A stretch of DNA of 64,000 bases, taken from contig NC_063444.1 in the NCBI RefSeq assembly GCF_020379485.1, positions 7,202,652 to 7,266,651 of the forward strand. The letters are read 5' to 3'. The position numbers were made by a program, and so were the translations under genes. Shown one piece after another: positions 35,330 to 46,072 of the stretch. Position 1 is the stretch's first letter. Each line of letters starts with the position of its first letter. The notes beneath the pieces were generated by a model. That model was given only the letters and a program-made list of their open reading frames with translations. It was not told where the DNA came from and ran no database searches. The stretch is from Brassica napus. Its lineage: Eukaryota; Streptophyta; Magnoliopsida; Brassicales; Brassicaceae.

Positions 35330-36120
35330 TTCATAATATAACTTCAACCCTAAACTCCAAACCACATACCTTGTATTGACTTATATCACATAAAATATTA
35401 AATCTTAGTTTATTATTGGGATAATTTGCTTAAAACCAAAGAAAACTTATGATATTAGCTACGTACCAAGAACAGTAAAACTTGTAGTTTTGTTGGCATA
35501 ATGGGTGATATGTAATGACGAAATTAGCCTCAAAATTTTCGGATAGAACTTGTGTCCTATGGGGAAGTACAATTAATAGGTTAGCTGAGAATATTTTATT
35601 AGATTTGCCGATATTTGGCAAAGATTTAGTATAGATTTTGTTATATTAAACAAAAATACTTGTTTTCTCTCTCATTATCGTTGTTTCTTTCTTCATCTTC
35701 TTCTTCTGTTTTTTTTTTTACATTTGCCTGATGAATCTAAACAAAATTAAAAAAAATCGTGAATTCTGAACAATTTCATGAGTTCATAAGTTTCTCTGCT
35801 TATTTCTTTAGTAGTTCATGAGTTACGAACAACCAAAGAAGATCATGAATTTCCTTGCTTCTTTTTTTCATTTTCTTCCTCTACATAAACACTTGAGCGC
35901 ATCCAACCATTCATCATCATTATCACAGTCCCGAACAAGATTATGAGTTCTCTCTACCAGAGTTCATTCTCTATCGTACAAAAAATTCTTCGGGTCATTT
36001 TTCCAACAATCAAGACGATACCGTCTTAGAATTAGCTGGCTGTCTGGTCGTGTATATGTTTGTTATTCGTTTAGCCAGCTAATCAAAATATGGACCTGGT
36101 CTACTTCACCATCCTCTGAT
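35330..36120. other. unassigned sequence in CACTA 2
   Basis: AT-rich with CT-rich patches near 35670-35710 that look like a plant 5' UTR. No recognisable protein. Confidence 0.35.
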
Positions 36121-36129
36121 TAAAACTCA

Positions 36130-37060
36130 GTGACACGATCTGAACTAACACAAACAAAGATCATAGTTAGTTGTTTTATATTCTTTTCAGTGACACATAA
36201 TGAACTGATCTTGCAAAACAGGTTTGGAGATGAGCTTGAGAAGTTCTAAATAATTTGTATTGAAACTGCTAAATTCTTCGAGTACTACAATAAGTTAAAA
36301 ACTTGTAATATGATGTATCAAAGAGCTATGCTATGATAATATGATAATTAGACGAGTACTATATATAATGGATGTATATATTAAATCTTAGCTTGTGTAT
36401 AGAGGAGTTTAGCCGGTTATAAATGATTCAAATATATTATTCTTGAAATGATGGTTATTTACATTTTAGCTTAGCCATACACATTAAAATATTGATTTGC
36501 TTATCAGTGACGCAATGTGAACTAACACAAAGATCATAGTTAGTTTTCTTATATTGATTTCAAACAGGTTTGCTTAATCTTGATTTGCTTAATCTTGTAA
36601 AACAGGTTTAGAGATGAGCTTGAGGAGGTCCAACTAGCTAATTCGTATGGAAAATGTTAAACTCATATATTGATGATAGTTACAGTAAGTTAAAAATTTC
36701 TAATATGATAGATCAAAGAGTTATGCTATGATAATATGATAATTACATGGCTACAATATAGCATGAATGTATATATTAAATCTTAGCTTGTGTATAGAGG
36801 AGTTTAGCTGGAATAGATGATTCAAATATATTATTCTTGAAAATGATGGTTATTTGCATTTTAGCTTTGCCATACATATTTAATTGAAATGAAAGGTTTT
36901 AGCCTATCTTTTTTATTAGTTGAAGTAGTGGATGGCTACAATATATCATGGACATATAAATTAAATCTTAGATTGCGTAGACCATATTTAGCCGGTTACA
37001 AAGGATTCAAATATATCATTCCTAACAGTGGTGGCAATTTGACTTAGCCATATATATAAA
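36130..37060. repeat. diverged tandem repeats, about 395-bp period
   Basis: A segment containing atgctatgataatatgataatta and ttaaatcttagcttgtgtat at 36328-36480 recurs at 36723-36880, offset 395. A third, more diverged copy of its second half lies at about 36933-37060. The first half (caaagatcatagttagtt, aaacaggttt) repeats likewise. Confidence 0.65.
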
Positions 37061-38000
37061 GTGATAGACAATATTTTATTTGCCAACACGGATAACAACT
37101 TGAGAATACAAACTCAGGGACATTTAACAATCTACATATGAACAATATACATAACAAGAGTCTAATAGTAAAATAGAGAATGGTAGATGACACATAAAAT
37201 TACTATTAAGAGTAAAAAAAATTATGTGTTTTTTAAAACATAATATTAGTTTCAACAAAAGGAAATATAAAATACTTAAAAATTTTGTTAACCGGATAAA
37301 ATAGGCAAACCCGAGCTAAACATAATTTTATCCCGCAAGAAGAAAGGTTAGACGTCTAAATGACTCAGTATCACCAAAACTTGTTTTAAGTTAGGCTATG
37401 GACAACTAATTTTATATTTGCATTGCTAACACATTATTTACGTTATATGAAATATAATAGTAGCATATCAATATAAAATTAGTTAAATGACTTATTATAA
37501 GATATGCTGCTTCCATGTTAGTTAAATGAAGTTTAACATTCAAATTAGAAATATCATTTGTAATTGTATTAGAAAAACATATGACTAATTGCAAATGTTA
37601 TACTACATGGTAGTGTATAGCCGGCTAAAAATATTATGTGTCTTTTTAAAAGATAGTATTAGCTTTAACAAAACAAAACAAAACACAAAATACTTGAAAA
37701 TGTTATTTACCGGATAAAACAAGCAAATGGCATCTGAAAATAGTATTAGCACGCAAAAACACAAGTTAGACATCTAACAATGACTTAGTTTTAACTTATG
37801 CTGTCTATGAGACTTGCTATTAATTTTGAATAAAATTTTGCATTATTAACATATTCAAGATTAATAGCAAGTAGATAAATAAGTTGTTATCTGTTATTAA
37901 ATAAGTTAACCATTCAACAACAAATCTCAAAAATCTAAATTCAATGATACATGTAGAAATATTATCAAATTGTTATAGTGTTGTTAGATATGTTAATAGG
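37060..38000. other. AT-rich unassigned sequence in CACTA 2
   Basis: Short repeated phrases (e.g. ggataaaa.aggcaaa near 37294 and 37713) but no gene or clear element boundary. Confidence 0.35.
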
Positions 38001-38780
38001 TTAAGGTACATTCTTATAACAACTTCTTACATCCTCGTCATATTCCCTCACAACAACCACAACGTATTCTAGATATACACCATTGTTTTCCACAACCTCG
38101 GTTTTTGCTTTACAGTTGCTAGGTTTCAAAATTGCCGTTTCACACATCAATTTTACATTCTCCATCTTAACGTCTTTCATCCTCGTCGGACAAAACAATT
38201 GCGGATCTTCAGTCGCCTCATATAATGCATCTAACTTGTACATATATAGAGGTGTATTGTTAGAGTTAAAAATAGCAGTTACTCAAAAAGTTATCCAAGT
38301 AATATTTTTGATAACGAATTTAGTGTATAAAATTCTGAAACTATTTACCTTAGCCTCGGTTTCAATCTCTCTTGCATGACCAGAGATCATGCTTAGTTTC
38401 GCAGATGAATTCTTTGGTGTGTCGTTATCTTCATCGGCATCCTCCGACTTGGCGAAAAAAATTCCAAGACGCTACCTGGATCAATTAGGTAACTTCATGC
38501 AGTTCAAGCCAGTCAGGTATGCGAATTCTCAAAGTGAAAATCTTACTAGTTTTCCGGCAAAAAAGAACCACGCCTCATGTTTCTTCACGACCTTTATCTG
38601 CTTGGAAATGATGAATCGATCATATCGTTTTGAGAAAGAGGGCTTTTCAGGTATCTCAATAAGTTTGCCAAAGGGGAGGATCTGATGGTATCTACGTGGT
38701 GTTCGTCTTGTTCTATTTGGTGTCTTAAGATAGAGAATCTAGGACTTGTTTGATGGATTGGAGATGTTTTTGAGAGGAGA
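38001..38780 (-). pseudogene. DUF1985-like (Ulp1-type transposon) fragment
   Basis: On the minus strand KKHEAWFFFAGKLVRFSL, a stop, then EFAYLTGLNC matches the DUF1985 signature (W.F.G.P.RFSLREF...TGLNC) found in MULE/Kaonashi-type proteins with Ulp1 proteases. Downstream stops follow, then an acidic stretch (KSEDADEDNDTPKNSS) ending at a donor-like gtaaat. A further frame 38243-38001 (MYKLDALYEATEDPQL) may be a later exon. Fragmentary; the domain call rests on one short motif. Confidence 0.45.
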
Positions 38781-39389
38781 GAGGTTGTGAGACTTTTTGG
38801 ATTGGTTGGGATATGATGGAATAAAGAAAAAAGCTGAAAATTTAGAATTTTAAAATAGTAAACAAGATAAGGGTTGTGATTTTGGTCTGACAAATCCTGT
38901 TACAAATCCTATCGTATCTTTGGGATATATTTTGCCTATACACACCGAATATGAAGTATAGGTGTATCAGTGTCCTCTATAATTATCAACAGTGTCTGAA
39001 ATGTGGGCTCTTGGCAGTGTGCTAAATAGCGGATAGATGGTTGGTAGGCATCCTAATTTTCCCAATTTTTAATCAATCACATAATTTGAAAATTTAAATA
39101 CAAGATACAGACTAAAAGTTTTAAATCATGATATCAAATTATTTAAAGCTTAAATAATTTTACAATAATTATAAACAAAAAAAGAAGATAATTTGTACTG
39201 TTTTTTTCTGAGCCATTGATTGATTTTTAACTCAAAGGTCCAAAATCAATATCCTATCTATCTTCAACTTTGTTTTCTATTGGTTTGGCGCGGATCACCC
39301 TATGCACCGTTAGATCATACTGAATCAACGCTTGAGATTTGTTTCTTTTTTTTCCAATTATTTGCTGAGAACATATCGAGAGAGAGGTC

Positions 39390-39394
<5 letters not shown>

Positions 39395-39441
<47 letters not shown>
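39395..39441. repeat. (GA)n microsatellite
   Basis: About 23 GA units directly upstream of the captured ORP fragment. Confidence 0.9.
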
Positions 39442-39445
<4 letters not shown>

Positions 39446-39559
39446 TTGGGTAAGCTGTACTAGACGCCCTAGCAAACCTCAGCCTCCTTCTCTTCTCTTC
39501 CTTGTCGGCCTTGAGTTGATCTGAAATCTCTCCGCCGCACCAGAAAAAAGTGATTTCCA

Positions 39560-39944
39560 TCGCAGCCGCCAGGATGCTCCTCCCTTTCGCGATGGGCGTC
39601 GTCACCTCCTCCCTTTCGCGATGGGCGTCGTCACCTCCTCCCCGTTCCCGGAAGCCTTCCAGAGGCTTCTCAAGGAGATGTCCGGTTCCAATCAAACCTC
39701 TGAGGATGAAGATGATTCAGAAGATGAATCTGAGGATGACGAAGGCCGCTCCTGTTGCTGCCAAGGCCTGATCCAGCAGAGAAAGAGAAAGGTGTTAGTC
39801 TCTGGTCTATAATTAAGGACAATGTTGGAAAGGATCTCTTACGAATTTGCCTTCCTGTTTATTTCAAAGGTGTTTTGAAGACTTGGAGTACTCTAATGAA
39901 GCCAACTTCCCTAAAAAGGGAATTCGTTTCTTCTTTGAAAAGGT
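39560..39944 (+). pseudogene. captured oxysterol-binding-protein-related (ORP) gene fragment
   Basis: An acidic linker ([17 protein letters not shown]) is followed by [19 protein letters not shown] and RICLPVYF, the start of the ORP lipid-binding domain. The sequence then jumps, with frame changes, through CFEDLEYS to [16 protein letters not shown], ending at a GT donor (39942). Compared with Arabidopsis ORP1-type proteins, two internal deletions remove the intervening residues. A 28-bp unit (cctccctttcgcgatgggcg...) is duplicated at about 39583-39640. Family role: sterol/phosphoinositide transfer between membranes. This fragment cannot encode that. Confidence 0.75.
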
Positions 39945-40556
39945 AATCTCACACTCACTCTCTCTTAAACTGAATTTTGTGAGATGAACATAAAAATGGT
40001 GATTCGTCCTGGAGTTCTCTGACTCAGGAGCATCTCTTTGTACTCTACACATGTTGATTTTCATTTAACCGACACTCAGAATTTAAAAATATAGATAAAA
40101 GGAACATATGAGAATCTTTTCCTATGACGTTTGGCATATGTTATCGTGCTCTCATAATATGTCAGCCACCATCCAACAGTTATCGCCTGCCATAATGTGG
40201 ATAGTAGTAGCGATGCATCCTGCCTATTATTTGATTGCATATTGCTTTTACTTGTTGTTTGCTGATGGAAAGTTACTCCCTTTTATGAAAACATATCTCT
40301 GATGTCGAAAAGATCAATGCTGAGATGAAACAGATAAAGAATATTTCCTTCTCTTAACATTGTAGTTTCTGTAATCTCTTTTTGTATTAGAAACCAGTTG
40401 GTTCACTGAAAAACCATCTCTGCTTAATATGAAGAATGTGTGTTTTTTTTTTTTTTTTTTTTTTTTGTGATGCTCCCTATTTCTCTATATAGTTACGATC
40501 TTTACATCTCTTCAAAGTTCTAAAGGTCGAATATTTTGTTCTTGTTGTTTTGATAG

Positions 40557-40677
40557 GGGGGTGAAGTCACATCTGCTAAAGGGTTTAACGCTGGTGGTAT
40601 GTACGATGGGTTATGAGCTTCAGAGGAAAAGCCTGATCTCGGTATTGTAACCTGTGATGTCGATGCTGTACCTGCAG
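40557..40677 (+). pseudogene. captured ArgJ (glutamate/ornithine N-acetyltransferase) exon fragment
   Basis: The frame reads EVTSAKGFNAGGMYDGL, stop, ASEEKPDLGIVTCDVDAVPA. This matches the N-terminal region of plant ArgJ (VT.AKGF.A.GMY.GLRA...KPDLALVTCDVDAVAAG), the arginine-biosynthesis enzyme. One TGA replaces the Arg codon. A GT donor follows CCTGCAG. Confidence 0.7.
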
Positions 40678-40771
40678 GTTCAAAGCTAGTTATGTTTGTT
40701 GTGTTTAAGTGGAAAAACGTTTCTGATTTTTCTGTCTTGCTTATCGAATGGATATTTCATGTCTGTTGCAG

Positions 40772-40889
40772 ATAACTGAACACATCTTACAAGAAGCTGG
40801 ACAAGGCACAAGTAGCAGATGGTGGCGAGTTTGAAGGGTCGATGGTGGAGGAGTTGTGGAAGAAGAAGAACAGTGAGGAAGCGGTTTGA
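40772..40889 (+). pseudogene. captured terminal exon of unknown gene
   Basis: After an acceptor (tctgttgcag) an open frame reads KKLDKAQVADGGEFEGSMVE and ELWKKKNSEEAV, then stops at 40887-40889. The composition is exon-like. I do not recognise the protein. It is separated from the ArgJ piece by a putative 90-bp intron, so it may have been fused to it by splicing. Confidence 0.4.
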
Positions 40890-41442
40890 ACGGATGATTA
40901 TGAAAGGTTATTAGTGGTAAATTGATAGGTGTTAATGGTTTGTGTAAACAATGAAATGTTTGATAGGTGTTAATGGTTTATGTTTGTGTTGTGGTTTGTA
41001 TAAACAAGATAAGTTTTATGGGTTTTTAAATAATTTAATATTTATTGAGATTTTTAATAATTTTAATTGTTTTTATTGCAAATATTCGAAATAAATATAA
41101 CATTTAAAAAAATAAAATCAATTCATAATTATTATTAATAAATTTTCGAATAATTTAAAAACTAATTAATAACACAAAACATTTGCTATCTTTGCTATTG
41201 GAAAAATCAAATTAATAAGTTTTAATAATATTTATACAACGTTATTATAAATATTAACAATTGCGTAAACAAAAACGCTATTATTGTACGGTTAATTATA
41301 GCATAAACGAAAACCGCTATTAAAAGGGTCGGACCTATTATAACGGGCGCTGTCAGAGCGGACAAGGAAGCGTTTTTATACATGATTCATAGCGTTTTTC
41401 GTCTGCTATTACTACCCTTATTTCCTGTAGTGAATGCTCTAT

Positions 41443-42849
41443 TGATATCACTCAAATTACCCTAACGAGTGAATTACTCTCTCAAATAAGAGGTTCAGTT
41501 GTAGTACTTAGGGATCGAATTCACAAAGAACTAGAGAACCTAATAAATCTAATCAGATTGGTTAAGCTAGATTGATTTTATGTTTAAATGTAAATAGCAG
41601 GTTTGTGAGAAAAGTAATTGCTCGATTGATTGAGGTTTTGGTACTTAGATGAAAGTAGCTAGAGTTAGGGTTTTTATTCAGGTAATCAGGATTATAATCC
41701 TACAGATGCTTAATAAGTTGCACGCATGATATTGTAGAGCTCAACACTTATAAACAAACCACTAGGCTCTCGTTTTCTAGGTTTGTCTATTGACCAGTGT
41801 CGATCGATGATTCTATAGGAATATCGATCGATACACTTTGGGTATGAACGGTGACCAGAGAACGGCGAAGAATAATGCATTCCCTAACGTTCCTAAAAAA
41901 ATATCACCATTCATAAGGATTAATTTTTTCTTCTCATTCCCTACCATTCTTTTTTTTGTAGAGAAATAAAGAACAAAAGTATTCCTTGTTAAATTTGAGA
42001 AGGAACAATCATTCATTTTCATTCTTGCAATTTTATTCCTTTACGTTCATTTTCTATTCGTTCCTCTTGTTTCTAGAATGGTCACCAGTCGAACGTCGAC
42101 CGATTATTCTATTGGAATATCGATCGACGCTCTTGGTCAAGCGTTAATGTGCAGGTTGAATGTGCTCACTAAGCTCACTAGATCAACTCTCGCCTTACTC
42201 TTAGCAAATCTTAGCTCAGTTAGGATGATTTCAGGGTGAGATGCAAGCTATCGGTTATGTCTACCACTCCTAGGGAAAATTCTAGGTAACTAATCTAGAA
42301 TCAGACATTAATGACAATCCTAAAGATGAATATCACAACTTAGCAATCTATAGTTGGGGCTAATCCCTCGTAACCTATTTAAACCATAAATCTAACAAAG
42401 AGAACTACTCAGACATGGGCAAGCAATTCATAACAGTAATTATGTATGAAAACTGCATTAGATAAAACAAGAAAGCACACTTTTCCTCTAACATGTTTGC
42501 AAAGCTTATATGTTTAGGTTAAAACTCTTCGGGGGTAATCTTGTAAATAGGTGAAGACTTGGGCTCTAAGTCGGCTGAGACCAAACGGGCTTTCTGCGCA
42601 CTTCGCTGTCGATCGATGTCAAGATGTTTACATCGATCGATTATTCCTCTTCAATATCGGACGATTGTCGTGCTCGATGGTCATCTCGGGTGCTTACTCC
42701 AAATATCTCCAAAATGCTCCAAAATCATCACTTTCCTCCAAATCACTCATGATCCTATAAATATAATAAATAAACTCTATAATATAATAATTAGTAGCTA
42801 AAACACTTAAAAACCATGGATAAAAATGGGTCAAATCTATAGTCCATCA
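41443..42849. mobile_element. solo LTR, 1407 bp
   Basis: TGATATCACTC...GTCCATCA, flanked by the perfect 5-bp TSD TCTAT (41438-41442, 42850-42854). It contains ttcagttgtagtacttaggg and gatcgaattcacaaa phrases common in Brassicaceae Gypsy/Athila-like LTRs (recollection, not verified). It starts only 10 bp beyond the end of CACTA 2. Several cgatcgat motifs lie inside. Confidence 0.8.
41851..42085. mobile_element. possible small MITE inside the solo LTR
   Basis: GTGACCA at 41851 and TGGTCAC at 42079-42085 form a 7-bp inverted pair around 220 bp that interrupts the otherwise repetitive cgatcgat-containing LTR text. No convincing TSD, so tentative. Confidence 0.3.
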
Positions 42850-42854
42850 TCTAT

Positions 42855-43760
42855 CTACGTAGATATAGAGATAGATCAAACCACTATACTAGTAATAAAC
42901 TTTTAAAATTTTGTGGTCTTTCAAATATATAATATAATTTGGCGTCTAAATTATGGACTTCATTAGCTTTATCGAAAGTCGACATTGTTGAAACGAAAGT
43001 CAATGCAGCAACACTAGGAATGGGCATAAAATTTATAACGTAACCAAACCGAAAAATCTGTTATGTTCGTGGTCCGAAATGCAAAACGTACCCTGAATGA
43101 GTCTTGTACAGTGTTACAAAACATATCCAAACCTGAAGTGTTATTAATTGAATCCGAATGGGTAATTGAAAAAAAACCCGAAAAACTATCGATGACACAA
43201 TGTCTTAATTAATATGAAATATAAATATTTAAAACGTAAATTTGTACTTCAAATATTTAAGTATATATTTATTTTAATATTATATCTAAAGATAAATAAT
43301 TAAATTTTAAATAAGTACCTTAAATACTCAATTCCATATAAATAAGTATTTATTTCTTACGTTTTTTGTTTAAATTTAAGAATTTACCTTCAAGTATATC
43401 TAAACTGAACCGATATAACCAGAATTCAAATGATATATGGTTGCTTTATTGGCTTTACGATGTGTACAAATTAGAATCAAAACCGATGAGTTAGTTATAT
43501 CTGAATCCGGCCCGTACTTACAAATTTACTAAAATGAGATCTGTGTGATACAAATTAGAACAAAAATCCAGAATATCTTATCCGAACACCAACGGATACC
43601 TGAACACCCAGGGCTAAGCAATACCTACAGCCAATCCATCGAGACCATCGGTTCCTTTGACTAAGTTTCCCATGTAAACGAAGTAAAATGATGTCAACAA
43701 TAGGTAATGGCTTTCCAAGAAAATGAGTCCTAATGAAAGAAGGCAAAAGAACCAACATTT
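42855..43760. other. AT-rich stretch without recognisable genes
   Basis: A repeated aaccgaa/acccgaa-type composition near 43025-43180 (gggcataaaatttataacg, aaccaaaccgaa) resembles degraded DNA transposon sequence, but no ends were identified. Confidence 0.35.
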
Positions 43761-43810
43761 TTACAAGAAAATATGTTGTTTTTTTTTTGAAAATTACAAG
43801 AAAATATGTT
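43761..43810 (-). mobile_element. micro-retroposon footprint D (17-bp TSD, 16-bp insert)
   Basis: ttacaagaaaatatgtt at 43761-43777 and 43794-43810, both perfect, around gttttttttttgaaaa. Minus-strand reading: ttttc followed by A10. The TSD is longer than the insert. Confidence 0.65.
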
Positions 43811-43889
43811 CAGAACCAAGAAGAGGGTTATATAAACAACTGAACAACACAATCGATCAGTCGTATATAAGTAGACAAAGCTAATTAAG

Positions 43890-44071
43890 GTCTGGCTTGA
43901 ATATAATTATGTGGGTTCTTTATTTGCTATACATGCCATAAGGAGAAAATATGCTTACCCTGATAGTTATCAAAAGACATACTTTCGGCAGAGGAAGAAC
44001 GAAAATATAAATTTTATGCTTGTATTGTTATTTGTTGAAGATGTCAGGTGTCTCTGCAACTCGTTACGATG
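43890..44071 (+). other. possible host exon next to LINE insertion
   Basis: An open frame reads VWLEYNYVGSLFAIHAIRRK, AYPDSYQKTYFRQRKN, then VEDVRCLCNSLR up to the LINE insertion point. Without the LINE it would end at TGA two codons later. It is coding-like, but I do not recognise it. Confidence 0.25.
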
Positions 44072-44077
44072 GCAAAA

Positions 44078-46070
44078 ATGGAAAATCCCTGGTTGACTGT
44101 AGCGCTTGCTCCCCCTCTGAAACCTCCAATTCCGGTTGGCAATCTCAGCCACTCGCCGCCCCAGCCCGATCCTCCTGACCCACCCGACCCTCTCCAATTT
44201 CCCCCTCTCCCTTCTCCTCTCTCTGGTGGCCAAAACCCCCCAAAACGTTGCGCCTTCTCCCCCCTCTCCCTCAACTCCACTGTTCCCCCTGTTCCAATTA
44301 CCTCTACCCCGCCGTCTGGCACTGCAGTGACCCCTGTCTTTGGTTCTCTACCAGCTACTACCACCTCTGCGGCCCAACTTTTGGCTGCTTACTCCCCAAA
44401 TCCTTTTTGTGGAGTTGAAAACCCTAGATCTGGTTCATCTACAGTACCCCAAGGTCCTTCTATAACTGTAAACCTTCCCTATTCCCTTACTGGCCCGGGA
44501 ACCCTTCCTACTCCACCTCTTCCTCCCACCCAACTCCCCTCCCCCCTCAAACCTCCCCTGCTCCCCCAGTCCCCCCTACCACCGCCTCATCCTCCCAAAC
44601 TACCTATGCAGCAAAAACCAAAGTTACTATCAATCGCACTCTCCGGCGATTGTCTCCCCAAAACTTCTCTCCGTCAGGTATCCCCCGAGTTATCATCCAT
44701 GATGAAGTGTATACTAAAGGGGCTGAAATTCACAAGGATTTTCTTGTCTGTCGGTTCTTTGATAGAGTTCCGGCTTATAGTCTCATTCAAAATGTTCTCA
44801 ACTATTTGTGGGGCAAAGGAAAGCATCTTGAGATTCATATGCTGCCCCAATCTAACTATGTTCTAGTTAGACTCTAAAATGAGTTCATACGGGAGAAGGT
44901 GCTGCAAAAAAGATACTGGTATGTAGACACCTCAATGGTCTACGTATCTCAGAGGTCTGAGCACCCAGAAGACTACTCTCCATCGCTCCAAAGAATTCAA
45001 CTATGGGCTCACCTAAAGAGAGTTCCCTTTGACCTTATGTACGATGCTGGGTTAAGCCATATTGCTGGCCAAATAGGTGACCCAAGAGAAACTGATGATT
45101 GGACGCTAAGTCTGATAAGCATCAGCATTGCTCATGTCAAAGTGGAGATTGATACTACCATTCCACTCCCTTCTCAAGTGGAAGTAGGAAGGTCCAATGG
45201 AACTTTTGTCACTGTTGATGTTGAATACCCCTGGATGCCTCCCTCTTGTGCGCATTGCAAAGAAGTGGGTTATATCCAACGTCACTGCCCTCTCCTCCCC
45301 CCACCTACTGCCCTCACTCACAAACAGAATCCCCCACCCAAAAACCCCAACACTCAACCCCCATCCTCCTCTCACCCTCCTAAAAAAGCCAACCCCTCTA
45401 ATAAGTTTTTCTTCTCCTGTCGTACTATGGGTCACCTCATGAATAACTGTCCAAAAGGCCCACAAGATTGGACTCTTGTAAACCGAAGAAAACCACCACC
45501 CGCAGTTGATCCTCAAACCACCCCACCTCTAGCTCAAATCCCCCTCCCCACCTCTAACTCGCAGTCTGGTCCCACCCCCATTCCTGCTCCCTCTGTTCAT
45601 AGCCAAAATCCCCCCGCTTCCCCCTCCTCTACTCCTGCCGCTTCTTCTCCCCAAGTTGATATTGCAATTGATCCTCCTTCGATGGAAATCGATACACCAA
45701 GTCCTACTAAAGAAACTATCATTGACTGCTCTGACATGGATTCCTCATCTGCTGAAGTCTTTGTCCTTGCCCTCCCGGCAGTCTTCAAAGATAGACCCAT
45801 CATTATCTCAAACAACCACCTCCCTCCTAAAAACCTTCAACCCTCTCCCTAAACCCCTTTTGCACTCTTCCATCAGATACTCCCACCCATCACCCCACTC
45901 AAGACCTTCCTCTCCCCGCGTTACCTCCTCCCTCTTCCAATCCTGAACCCTCCCCCCTCCAAATCCAAACCCAAGCCCCCTCATCTCCCAAATCTTCAAC
46001 TCCCGTACCCTCTTCTTTTGTGCCTTTACCCGAGTCTACTCCTTCTGGGGTGACTCAAAACCCCTCTTAA
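44078..46070 (+). pseudogene. LINE ORF1 (gag-like, DUF4283 and zinc knuckles)
   Basis: It starts MENPWLTVALAPPLKPP and is very Pro-rich for 190 codons. After a frameshift in a C-rich tract (about 44500-44560) it enters a DUF4283 domain (HKDFLVCRFFDRVPAYSLIQ). It is interrupted by TAA at 44875-44877 and continues in frame (YWYVDTSMVYV, IQLWAHLKRVPFDL). Zinc knuckles follow: CAHCKEVGYIQRHC, where the expected His is Tyr, and a partial FFSCRTMGHLMNNC. The C-terminal Pro/Ser-rich tail shifts frame near 45840 and ends at 46070. Family role: RNA-binding coat protein for LINE RNA. Confidence 0.85.
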
Positions 46071-46072
46071 TC

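Larger units (their letters stand above)
31357..41432. mobile_element. CACTA transposon 2 (Pack-CACTA), 10.1 kb, carrying host gene fragments
   Basis: The ends are CACTACAGAAAATA (31357) and the reverse complement of CACTACAGGAAATA (to 41432), continuing as imperfect inverted repeats through TAATAGCA. The flanking TSD is AAT (31354-31356, 41433-41435). Subterminal motifs are of the type aacgctat/atagcgttt, different from element 1. No transposase was found. The interior holds fragments of SEC61 alpha, an oxysterol-binding-related protein and ArgJ, a DUF1985-like piece and a nested Helitron. Non-autonomous CACTA elements that transduplicate genes are known in plants as Pack-CACTA or Pack-TYPE elements. 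Confidence 0.85.

Noticed and set aside
39315..39695. 126-codon ORF on the minus strand with long Ser-Leu repeats
   Set aside because: It is the translation of the (GA)n microsatellite and the antisense of the ORP fragment.
44062..44071. ATG in the left TSD (acgatggca) as ORF1 start of the LINE
   Set aside because: That ATG straddles the target site duplication; the first ATG inside the element is at 44078 in the same Pro-rich frame.
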